Shown here: positions 6,399 through 12,222 of the stretch, piece after piece
How positions within the stretch are numbered: position 1 is the first letter of the stretch
Layout of the letters: each line of letters starts with the position of its first letter
DNA from: Chloroflexota bacterium
GTDB lineage: Bacteria > Chloroflexota > Ktedonobacteria > Ktedonobacterales > Ktedonobacteraceae
NCBI GenBank assembly: GCA_005879655.1
Contig: VBJK01000090.1
Location: forward strand, 14,959-27,180
Reading direction: 5' to 3'
DNA length: 12,222 nt
The notes under the pieces: model-generated
The model's database searches: none
Seen by the model: only the letters and a program-made list of their open reading frames with translations
What the model was told of the DNA's origin: nothing
Position numbers and translations under genes: made by a program

Positions 6399-7284
6399 AC
6401 TAAAGAGCTTCAGTCCACGGCCCGGTGTCGAGATTTACGGGAAATTGGAAGGTGCGAATCCTTCCGGTAGCGTGAAAGATCGTGTCGCAAAAAGAATGAT
6501 TGAAGAGGCTGAAGCAGAAGGACGACTAACACCAGGCACGACTCTGCTGGAGCCAACCAGCGGTAATACCGGGATCGCATTGGCTATGATGGCACGCATC
6601 AAGGGCTATCAGTTTGTCGCCGTGATGCCCGATAATGTGACAAAAGAACGTCTCCAGATCCTAGAGCTATACGGTGCGCAGATCGTTTTCTCTGATGGCA
6701 CCCTGGGTAGCAATGGAGCTGTCAAACTTGCGAAAGAGATGGCAAGCCAGGATCAACAATACATAATGCTCTATCAGTACGGGAACGAAGCGAATCCGCG
6801 TGCACATTACTATGGTACAGCGGTGGAGATTATTCAGGATCTGCCCGATATTGATGTGTTTGTAGCTGGCCTGGGCACTGGTGGAACGCTGACTGGCAAC
6901 GCGCGACGCTTGAAGGAACACAACCCGGCGATTAAGATTGTGGCCGCTGAGCCATTGCAGGGTGATAGCGTACAAGGATTACGTAGTCTAGAGGATGGCT
7001 TTGTCCCGCCCATATTCGATCAGTCGCTGCTCGATGCAAAAATTCTTGTTTCAAATATGGACGCGATTCGACGTACCCGTCAGTTGAAGGATCAAGCAGG
7101 TATTTTCGCGGGTCCCTCCTGTGGCGCATCACTACATGCGGCTATCCGTGTTGCGCAGAGTCTGGAGCACGGCAAGGTCGTCGCTATACTAGCTGATGGC
7201 GGCTGGAAATATTTAAGCGAGGATCTCTGGACGCGCGAGCTAGGTCAACTTGAAGATGATATAGAGGCAAAGGTATTATGGTGA
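6292..7284 (+). CDS. cysM: Cysteine synthase, CysO-dependent CysM type (PLP enzyme)
   Basis: PLP-dependent beta-replacement enzyme making cysteine from an activated serine and carrier-bound sulfur. Homology starts at about 6364 with ILETIGNTPLVEL, only a few residues before which the family normally starts. No start codon lies there. The nearest in-frame ATG is 6292 (330 residues); others are 6283, 6271 and GTG 6247, all inside cysO and all with poor ribosome sites. Numbered from 6292, key sites are SVKDR with the PLP lysine (Lys62), EPTSGNTG, the phosphate loop GTGGTLTG, and GLRSLEDGFVPP. The Arg in that last motif (Arg231) appears to match the residue that recognises O-phosphoserine in M. 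tuberculosis CysM. The C-terminal tail DGGWKYLSEDLW...KVLW resembles the mycobacterial active-site lid. Catalytic residues look intact; only the N-terminus is in doubt. The stop overlaps mec by 7 bases. Confidence 0.88.
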   Translation: MYVICKDCKPTLHQTTRSFFCLQCILETIGNTPLVELKSFSPRPGVEIYGKLEGANPSGSVKDRVAKRMIEEAEAEGRLTPGTTLLEPTSGNTGIALAMMARIKGYQFVAVMPDNVTKERLQILELYGAQIVFSDGTLGSNGAVKLAKEMASQDQQYIMLYQYGNEANPRAHYYGTAVEIIQDLPDIDVFVAGLGTGGTLTGNARRLKEHNPAIKIVAAEPLQGDSVQGLRSLEDGFVPPIFDQSLLDAKILVSNMDAIRRTRQLKDQAGIFAGPSCGASLHAAIRVAQSLEHGKVVAILADGGWKYLSEDLWTRELGQLEDDIEAKVLW

Positions 7285-7703
7285 CAGAGACCAGTTTTGT
7301 GGTGCGTATCTCTGAGTTAATCTACCAAGAGATGGTTGACCATATTGTGGCTGGCTATCCTGACGAGGCGTGTGGTGCATTAGGCAGTAAGGACGGTGAG
7401 GTGGTGAAACATTATCCCACCGCTAACGCTGCCGAGTTTCCCGATGATTTCTCTATTATTAGCTATGCAGATCTCTTACGCATCTACAACGATGTTGACG
7501 AGTACGATGGCGATATGATCTATTACCACTCGCATCCCAAATCTGAAGCATATCCTTCTACGCGTGATATAGAGTACGCGAAGTTCGGGTATCTCTTTAT
7601 CATCTTCTCCCACCAATACTATCCTAAACCGCCATATGTGCGCGTCTTTAGTATTAGCACAGATAAAGAGATCAGAGAAGGAAAAGTCGAAATTCACTCA
7701 TAA
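7278..7703 (+). CDS. mec: Mec-like JAMM/MPN+ metallopeptidase
   Basis: Zinc peptidase that, in the mycobacterial pathway, hydrolyses the CysO-cysteine adduct to free cysteine and regenerate the carrier. The 141-residue protein carries the complete JAMM signature. The upstream catalytic Glu is in PDEACG (Glu30). The zinc motif H-S-H-x7-S-x2-D follows, with His84, His86, Ser94 and Asp97. These are the family's metal ligands and proton shuttle, so it should be active. Its length matches Mec rather than larger JAMM deubiquitinases. The ATG overlaps the cysM stop (ATGGTGA, 7278-7284), indicating translational coupling; a GTG at 7281 is an alternative start. GAGGCAAAGG upstream gives a ribosome site. 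It is the last gene of the operon, with a strong stem-loop 17 bases beyond its stop. Confidence 0.9.
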   Translation: MVTETSFVVRISELIYQEMVDHIVAGYPDEACGALGSKDGEVVKHYPTANAAEFPDDFSIISYADLLRIYNDVDEYDGDMIYYHSHPKSEAYPSTRDIEYAKFGYLFIIFSHQYYPKPPYVRVFSISTDKEIREGKVEIHS

Positions 7704-7720
7704 GGTCTGGAAGTAGCAAC

Positions 7721-7762
7721 AGTGGGAGGCATATGATGTCGCAACATCATAGACCTCCCACT
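7721..7762. terminator. Strong stem-loop ending the sulfur-carrier operon
   Basis: AGTGGGAGG (7721-7729) pairs with CCTCCCACT (7754-7762). After a 3x3 internal loop, ATGATGT (7733-7739) pairs with ACATCAT (7744-7750) around the loop CGCA. Weaker pairing (AGCA/TGCT) can extend the base. It lies 17 bases after the mec stop, so terminator or mRNA 3'-end protection is likely. No T-tract follows, so it is not a canonical intrinsic terminator. Confidence 0.65.
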
Positions 7763-7825
7763 TCTGCTGCTATCAGAGCGCTAGAAGCTACAAAAACTAG
7801 TTGCCATACATATTGTCATGGCCCG

Positions 7826-7855
7826 TTGAGAATGTTATATTTTCCTCTGTATTCT
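7826..7855 (+). promoter_or_regulatory. Possible sigma-70 promoter for the glycosyltransferase gene
   Basis: TTGAGA (7826-7831) and TATTCT (7850-7855) are separated by 18 bases, five of six and four of six matches. It leaves a leader of about 105 bases that contains a 7-bp inverted repeat TGAATGC (7909-7915)/GCATTCA (7944-7950) next to the ribosome site AAGGAG (7950-7955). Motif match only. Confidence 0.35.
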
Positions 7856-7968
7856 AGAAGAGAGTAGTACTATTGGTGGCAAGTGGTTCTCATCTATCTG
7901 AATGCAAAGAATGGTAATGAAATTCGGATAAAAAATAATTTTCGCATTCAAGGAGTAGAAAAAGAGGC

Positions 7969-9813
7969 ATGTTGTATTTGCATAGAATACTATATAAGTA
8001 TTCTCATATACGTTTATATGAGATTGCTGCCTCTCTCATTATTCTGATAGCTGTACTGTTGCGCCTCATCTGTATTGCTCTGGGCTGGCCCCTGCTGGAT
8101 AGTGATGAGGGCACGATGGGACTGATGGGTATGCATATTGCGTTTCGTAATGAGCATCCCATCTTTTTTTATGCTCAAGGATATATGGGAGCGACTGAAG
8201 CTTACCTGGCAGCACTAGCGTTTCGTCTCTTTGGCGTGTCTTCCTTTACTTTGCGCCTGGGTCTTGTGTTGATGTTTGCGGGTTTTATGATCGGCATGTA
8301 TCTGCTGACGAGCCTGTTATATACAAAAAAGTTTGCTCTCATTACACTCATCTTTTTAGCTATAGGCTCGAATCCTATCTTCACGCGTGAGTTAGTGGCC
8401 GTAGGGGGTGATCCCGAAACACTATTAGCTGGTACGATGCTCTTGTTGCTGGCATCATGGCTAGCTCTTTCTTCGCATCCTGACACAACATTACGTCACC
8501 AGCCACGTCGTTTGCTCGTGTATGGTGCATGGGGATTGGTAGCTGGCTTCGGTATATGGAGCCATACATTGATTGCTCCATTCATGCTCCTGGGCGGACT
8601 GCTCTTAGTCCTATTTTGTTGGCATGAATTGCTCAGTCTGGCTCCCCTTTTACTCGTGCTAGGTATGATCATTGGTGCGGCTCCATTGATCTACTATAAC
8701 GTCACAGCGCCTCCTGGTCAGAACACGTTGTTTTACATTATGCATGTTTTGAAAGCCAACGATGCACCGGTACTGCCATGGCGTGTTTTATTCCCCATGG
8801 AACTCAAAGGGGCATTTCTTATCACTTTACCAGCTGCTACCGGGGCCAGTCCTCTTTGTTATGGAGCTATCAAGGATGTCCATCTCTTGCGCCTGGGCAG
8901 TGTGCATGACGTACGCTGTACCCTCGTCCACACAGGCTGGTCGCTAGCCGTGATCTTATTATGGAGTATTGCCGTGGCGATGGCCGTGCGTAGCTTCTGG
9001 CGTCATTGGCGTCGTCGCTCTGACAGTTCCTCTAACATGGAGGAAAGGGCGCTACTGATCCGTCATAGTGCACGCTTAGCACTGCTCTTTAATGCGGCTA
9101 TTACCTTTCTCCTCTATGTTTTGAGTCCTAACTCTGCTTTCTATCCCGTGGCGGCTGCTCGTTACCTGATTGGCCTCTTAGTCACGACGCCAGCAATTCT
9201 CTGGCCGCTGTGGATGGGTGATGATAGCCTCAAGTCGTTCACGGCAAAGCTATCAGAACAATCGATGATCACATGGCACAGGGTAAAGATGCAGTTCGTG
9301 ACGAGGCATGGCATACTAGTATTTATGGGGAGTGTTTTGTTGCTGGGCGTCTTCTGTACATTTACCGGCCTGGGCGCAGCACCAGCTCCAGTACCACACG
9401 AGGATGTCTACTTTACACAGGTGAGTACGCAGCACTTGGATGTACCAGCAGTGCAAAGGCTCAATCGGCAAGAAGATGCACTCATTCATGATCTGCTACG
9501 TATACGGGCAGTACATATCTATTCCGACTACTGGACGTGCAATCGCATTATCTTTCAGAGTCGTGAGCATATTATTTGCAGTGTTGTGCATGATCACTTA
9601 GGACCAGGTCATAATCGCTATGCCGCCTATCCCGCGATTGTAATGGCCGATCGACAAGCAGCATATGTACTCCATGTAGATTCACTAGCCGACCAAACGT
9701 TCTTGCATTATATACGCTCAACTGATACACGTTTTGAGCGCTATAAGCATTATCAGCGTCTCGTCTTTGATGGCTATGCAGTCTATCAACTAGTAATAGC
9801 CGGGAAGGTCTAA
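7969..9813 (+). CDS. GT-C-type membrane glycosyltransferase (PMT/ArnT-like)
   Basis: Likely transfers a sugar from a polyprenyl-phosphate donor to a lipid or protein at the outer face of the membrane; donor and acceptor cannot be read. The 614-residue protein has about ten or more hydrophobic segments. The first (about 18-39) is followed by the extracytoplasmic acidic motif DSDEG (44-48), the place where GT39/GT83-like enzymes carry catalytic Asp/Glu. YAQGYMGATEAYLAALAFRLFG (68-89) is typical of this family. The last membrane segment is at about 447-470, and a 140-residue soluble C-terminal domain follows (IYSDYWTCNRIIF). The frame is intact throughout. The start is ATG 7969, with AAGGAG (7950-7955) rather far upstream. 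It has its own promoter candidate and no functional link to its neighbours. Confidence 0.82.
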   Translation: MLYLHRILYKYSHIRLYEIAASLIILIAVLLRLICIALGWPLLDSDEGTMGLMGMHIAFRNEHPIFFYAQGYMGATEAYLAALAFRLFGVSSFTLRLGLVLMFAGFMIGMYLLTSLLYTKKFALITLIFLAIGSNPIFTRELVAVGGDPETLLAGTMLLLLASWLALSSHPDTTLRHQPRRLLVYGAWGLVAGFGIWSHTLIAPFMLLGGLLLVLFCWHELLSLAPLLLVLGMIIGAAPLIYYNVTAPPGQNTLFYIMHVLKANDAPVLPWRVLFPMELKGAFLITLPAATGASPLCYGAIKDVHLLRLGSVHDVRCTLVHTGWSLAVILLWSIAVAMAVRSFWRHWRRRSDSSSNMEERALLIRHSARLALLFNAAITFLLYVLSPNSAFYPVAAARYLIGLLVTTPAILWPLWMGDDSLKSFTAKLSEQSMITWHRVKMQFVTRHGILVFMGSVLLLGVFCTFTGLGAAPAPVPHEDVYFTQVSTQHLDVPAVQRLNRQEDALIHDLLRIRAVHIYSDYWTCNRIIFQSREHIICSVVHDHLGPGHNRYAAYPAIVMADRQAAYVLHVDSLADQTFLHYIRSTDTRFERYKHYQRLVFDGYAVYQLVIAGKV

Positions 9814-9867
9814 AAAGATAGCAGCACAGCTCTAGTCAGAACGAACATAGCGTTCCTCACAAATCTA

Positions 9868-9876
9868 TGCTAATAT
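9868..9876 (+). promoter_or_regulatory. Possible extended -10 promoter for the oxidoreductase gene
   Basis: TGCTAATAT at 9868-9876 gives TGn plus TAATAT (four of six -10 matches). No convincing -35 is seen 17 bases upstream. Just downstream, near the expected start of transcription, the near-palindrome CGTAAAAAGGCTTTTTGCG (9885-9903) could be an operator or a weak stem-loop. Confidence 0.35.
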
Positions 9877-9906
9877 GAGATCAACGTAAAAAGGCTTTTT
9901 GCGACC

Positions 9907-9927
9907 TTCCAGGGAATATAGCTGGAA
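9907..9927 (+). other. Small stem-loop beside the oxidoreductase ribosome site
   Basis: TTCCAG (9907-9912) pairs with CTGGAA (9922-9927), 9-nt loop, ending 3 bases before the ribosome site AAGGAG. Placement suggests a possible effect on translation initiation; stability is modest. Confidence 0.35.
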
Positions 9928-9930
9928 AGT

Positions 9931-9936
9931 AAGGAG
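9931..9936 (+). promoter_or_regulatory. Ribosome binding site supporting a TTG start
   Basis: AAGGAG ends 8 bases before TTG 9945, which opens the oxidoreductase frame. An ATG at 9940 is only 3 bases away and reads ATG GCT TGA, a two-codon frame whose stop overlaps the TTG. No other in-frame start exists before residue 63, after the FAD motif. Confidence 0.75.
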
Positions 9937-9944
9937 TTCATGGC

Positions 9945-11180
9945 TTGACAAAACAAGATAAACGCTATGTGATTATAGGTAATGGCGTCGCCGGTACAAC
10001 AGCAGCGGAGACATTGCGCAAAAACGATCCCAACTGTAATATTCAGTTGATCACAAACGAACCTTATCCACTCTACAACCGTGTTTCACTACCACGCTTT
10101 TTACAGGGCGTGATTGTGGAACAAAAAGTGATGATACGCGACTTTGCCTGGCATGAGCAACGCAACATACAGCTGGTGACAGGGACGCTCGTTGAGAGTG
10201 TGAACACTGATGAACAAGTGGTGATCACGAACAAAGGTGAGCATTTACCCTATGATGCTTTATTGATAGCCAGTGGAGGCTGGGCCAATCCGCTACGTGT
10301 GCCGGGTGTGCAGGACACCAATCATATTTATAACTTTGTCACGCTAGACGATACCAAGACGATTATTGGCAAGATGTTGGAGTCTCGCACAGCGTTGGCC
10401 TATGGCGGTAGCTTTATCTCTTACGAACTGTGCGACGGTTTTGCCGTCCGCAAGCTCAACACCACTTGGCTAATGCGTGGTCCTTACTGGTTGCGCAATG
10501 CCCTTGATCTCGAAGGTGGCGAAGTCGTTGATAACATTGCGAAGAAATTTGGCGTAGATGTCATTCACGGCGACGAAATTGCCGAGGTTGTGCCAAAGAA
10601 TGGCGTCCCCAGCTATGTGAAGACGAAGAAGGGACGCGAAATTCAGACCGATATGATTGGCATTGGTCTCGGCATTACGCTCAATACCCAATTCCTGACC
10701 GGAACGCCAGTGCTGATCAGCAAGGGCATTGTGGTGGATGAGTTTCTTGAGACGAATATTCGCGGTGTTTATGCCGCTGGCGATATAGCGGAGTTCTATG
10801 ATCAGATGATTGGTCGTCATCATACGATGGGCACCTGGGATAACGCTATGGCTCATGGCCGTATTGTTGGGATAAATATGGCCGGTGGGCGTCAGCCCTA
10901 CGTTGATGTTCCCACATATACCAGCCCGCTCTTTGATGTGAATATCGCCGTTGTCGGTACCGCCGAGTCGCACAATCCTGAGCTGGAGACCATTGCTCGC
11001 CGCGAACCAGGCGAAAAGGGCAATGAGAATTACCGCAAACTCTTCTTCCGCGAAAATAAGCTGGTCGGAGTGCTGATGATTGGTAGCCCCAAAGGCCGTA
11101 AGAAGCTCGTTGATCTTGTGAAGAACCAGCAAGTAATAGCTACTGCCGCTGAACGTGAAGCACTGTTAACCTTGAGGTAG
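9945..11180 (+). CDS. FAD-dependent pyridine-nucleotide-disulfide-type oxidoreductase (NirB/rubredoxin-reductase-like)
   Basis: A flavoprotein of the fold that passes electrons between NAD(P)H and a partner protein or small acceptor; the acceptor is unknown. The 411-residue protein starts at TTG with FAD motif GNGVAG (12-17). PYPLYNRVSLPRFLQG (40-55), close to the N-terminal part of NirB-like reductases, comes next. The second flavin motif YAAGDIAEF (276-284) precedes MGTWDNAMAHGR (295-306) and a C-terminal domain with LFFRENKLVGVLMIG. No redox-active CxxC is present, so it is not a thioredoxin- or glutathione-reductase type. The NAD-site Gly motif reads GGSFIS (154-159) instead of the common GGGFIG, with two glycines replaced by serine. 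I do not know whether that is normal for its subfamily. It stands alone, not near nitrite reductase or rubredoxin genes in this window. Confidence 0.88.
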   Translation: MTKQDKRYVIIGNGVAGTTAAETLRKNDPNCNIQLITNEPYPLYNRVSLPRFLQGVIVEQKVMIRDFAWHEQRNIQLVTGTLVESVNTDEQVVITNKGEHLPYDALLIASGGWANPLRVPGVQDTNHIYNFVTLDDTKTIIGKMLESRTALAYGGSFISYELCDGFAVRKLNTTWLMRGPYWLRNALDLEGGEVVDNIAKKFGVDVIHGDEIAEVVPKNGVPSYVKTKKGREIQTDMIGIGLGITLNTQFLTGTPVLISKGIVVDEFLETNIRGVYAAGDIAEFYDQMIGRHHTMGTWDNAMAHGRIVGINMAGGRQPYVDVPTYTSPLFDVNIAVVGTAESHNPELETIARREPGEKGNENYRKLFFRENKLVGVLMIGSPKGRKKLVDLVKNQQVIATAAEREALLTLR

Positions 11181-11195
11181 CTAGTACAGCAGTGC

Positions 11196-11282
11196 TTGTC
11201 ATAGCAAGAACAATATAATTTATAGTTACTCACCATATCATAGACGCAGTAGCTATAGTTTATAATCTTCTTGCTATAACAG
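11196..11282. repeat. Long imperfect inverted repeat (about 35-bp arms)
   Basis: Bases 11201-11230 pair with 11248-11277 at 25 of 30 Watson-Crick positions plus one G-T. The outermost 10 (ATAGCAAGAA/TTCTTGCTAT) are perfect, and four more pairs extend the base across one mismatch. The central loop is 17 bases. It is very AT-rich, starts 15 bases after the oxidoreductase stop and has no T-tract, so it may be a terminator-like structure or a degenerate foldback element. Confidence 0.75.
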
Positions 11283-11310
11283 TAATACAGGCAACGTGTG
11301 TCTCAATTGC

Positions 11311-11341
11311 TTGAGTTACCATGTCCTTTATACGGTACAAT
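11311..11341 (+). promoter_or_regulatory. Possible promoter for the zinc-ribbon protein gene
   Basis: TTGAGT (11311-11316) and TACAAT (11336-11341, five of six) are 19 bases apart, longer than ideal. Located 42 bases upstream of the start codon. Confidence 0.3.
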
Positions 11342-11382
11342 TAGCATAGATTGTGGTTTAAGCTAAACATAGGAGAGAATCC

Positions 11383-12222
11383 GTGGTCATGCAATGTGCT
11401 AATTGTGGGTATACATTACTTAGAGAGGGTGCGCGGTTCTGTAACAACTGTGGTACTCCTCTTCCATCCGATGCTGCCATAGCCCAAGTCGTGGCTGAGG
11501 TGAAAGGCACTGCAACACCCCCAACGTCCTTAGCAACAAAAACGCCTCCCGCAAGACAGAAACCTGTCTTAAAAGAGCAGATCGCTCAGCAACCTACTCC
11601 ATCTTCAGCAATACAACATCAGCCTATCATCACACCATATCCAACAGGGCTGATGAGTAAGTCAGACGCGAATATTCAGGATGCAGAAGAGAAGACTGCA
11701 TTAGTGGATAAGCCAGTACTTACAGAAGTGGTCGATACGCCATTGCCTGTATTTCCTGAAGCTGCTGTAATAGCTACAGATCCAGGCGTCGCAGATTTAC
11801 CTGCCGAAGTTCCTGTAGATACTCTTGAAGATCTGCCAACCATGCCAATGGCGTTAGAGATAGCACCAGGGGCAGAGGTGGAGAAGCAAGCAATTGCAGA
11901 TCAATTAACCAAGCCCATGGAGAAGGCAGAGGCGGAGAAAGGGACCATTGCAGATCAATTAACCAAGCCCATGGAGATACCTACAACGCCTGAACCTGCA
12001 CAACCAACCTTCCCCACGCTTCAAAGACTTGTACAGAAAGGCACAGCTGTATTACAACCTTATCTCACACGTTGGTCCACGTTCTACCAGGGGTCAATAC
12101 TTCCACGACTGCCAGTAGCTCTACGTAGCGGCAGGCAACCATTGCTTACGGTACTGACGCTTATTCTGATCCCTGTGCTTATCCTGGGTGGACTAGCAAT
12201 CTTGCTCGTTGGTACTCATCCG
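11383..12222 (+). CDS. Zinc-ribbon protein with Pro/Glu-rich linker and membrane segment (partial, runs off the end)
   Basis: Open for 280 codons to the window end with no stop, so the C-terminus is missing. The N-terminus is a double CxxC zinc ribbon, QCANCGYTLLREGARFCNNCG, with Cys5, Cys8, Cys20 and Cys23. A linker of about 180 residues rich in Pro, Ala, Glu and Thr follows, probably disordered. It contains a tandem 18-residue duplication at about residues 164-199. A basic segment and one hydrophobic helix (about 255-276, LLTVLTLILIPVLILGGLAILL) come just before the end. This suggests a cytosolic zinc ribbon tethered to the membrane with an unseen outer domain. GTG 11383 is 7 bases after AGGAG (11371-11375), the better spacing; ATG 11389 is the alternative. 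Function is unknown. Confidence 0.8.
   Translation, partial: MVMQCANCGYTLLREGARFCNNCGTPLPSDAAIAQVVAEVKGTATPPTSLATKTPPARQKPVLKEQIAQQPTPSSAIQHQPIITPYPTGLMSKSDANIQDAEEKTALVDKPVLTEVVDTPLPVFPEAAVIATDPGVADLPAEVPVDTLEDLPTMPMALEIAPGAEVEKQAIADQLTKPMEKAEAEKGTIADQLTKPMEIPTTPEPAQPTFPTLQRLVQKGTAVLQPYLTRWSTFYQGSILPRLPVALRSGRQPLLTVLTLILIPVLILGGLAILLVGTHP
11872..11979 (+). repeat. Tandem 54-bp in-frame duplication
   Basis: Two adjacent 54-base units (11872-11925 and 11926-11979) each encode AE(V/A)EK..IADQLTKPME. The last 31 shared bases (11893-11923 and 11947-11977) are identical, while the first part has diverged slightly. It is a recent duplication within the linker of the zinc-ribbon protein. Confidence 0.9.

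Noticed and set aside
6340..6400. Programmed +1 ribosomal frameshift fusing CysO to CysM
   Set aside because: The frames do differ by +1, but the cysO stop context (CGT TGA A) is not the known slippery CTT TGA C. A fusion joined at that stop would also lose the ILETIGNTP start of CysM and still lack Gly-Gly. A deletion is simpler.
10470..11132. 220-codon open frame on the minus strand
   Set aside because: It lies fully antisense to the clearly coding oxidoreductase gene, with no recognisable family or ribosome site.
1..12222. CRISPR array, rRNA, toxin-antitoxin pair or prophage genes
   Set aside because: I looked for regularly spaced repeats, rRNA-like stretches and small paired genes and saw none.

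Overview
The window looks like a bacterial chromosome segment of roughly even base composition. My best guess is a member of the Chloroflexota, class Ktedonobacteria, or a relative. This rests on gene content alone: a mycobacterium-like CysO/CysM/Mec cysteine pathway, an F420-type luciferase-like monooxygenase remnant, small multi-pass membrane proteins and a zinc-ribbon protein with a long Pro/Glu-rich linker. No rRNA or marker protein confirms the placement.

Layout. Bases 1-226 hold a stem-loop and a possible promoter ahead of a complete nucleoside hydrolase gene (242-1174, +). Its stop lies 6 bases from the end of a convergent serine O-acetyltransferase gene, cysE (1181-1930, -). A gene-free stretch with several stem-loops leads to a textbook sigma-70 promoter and a tRNA-His gene (2271-2344, +). 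Next come a broken luciferase-like monooxygenase gene (2388-2828), a small four-helix membrane protein gene (about 2806-3228) and a perfect 28-bp inverted repeat. A YbdK/GCS2-type carboxylate-amine ligase gene (3375-4475, -) is divergent from the main operon.

The core of the window is a ubiquitin-like sulfur-carrier route to cysteine (4833-7703, +). Its parts are an E1-like adenylyltransferase with an N-terminal rhodanese domain (moeB-like), the sulfur carrier cysO, the cysteine synthase cysM and the JAMM-type peptidase mec. In the known scheme the E1/rhodanese protein activates and thiocarboxylates the carrier C-terminus, CysM joins that sulfur to an activated serine, and Mec releases cysteine from the carrier. 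With cysE and the ligase, six genes in 6.5 kb concern cysteine or amine-ligase chemistry. The striking point is the cysO-cysM junction. The carrier has no C-terminal Gly-Gly and ends in an unrelated 11-residue tail, while CysM homology begins out of frame with no start codon of its own nearby. This looks like a small deletion, an assembly error, or an undescribed carrier variant.

Downstream are a strong stem-loop (7721-7762), a GT-C-type membrane glycosyltransferase (7969-9813), a TTG-started FAD-dependent pyridine-nucleotide oxidoreductase with a degenerate NAD-site glycine motif (9945-11180), a long imperfect inverted repeat (11196-11282), and a zinc-ribbon, linker and membrane-anchor protein running off the window end (11383-12222). 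I saw no CRISPR array, rRNA, intact insertion sequence or prophage gene.
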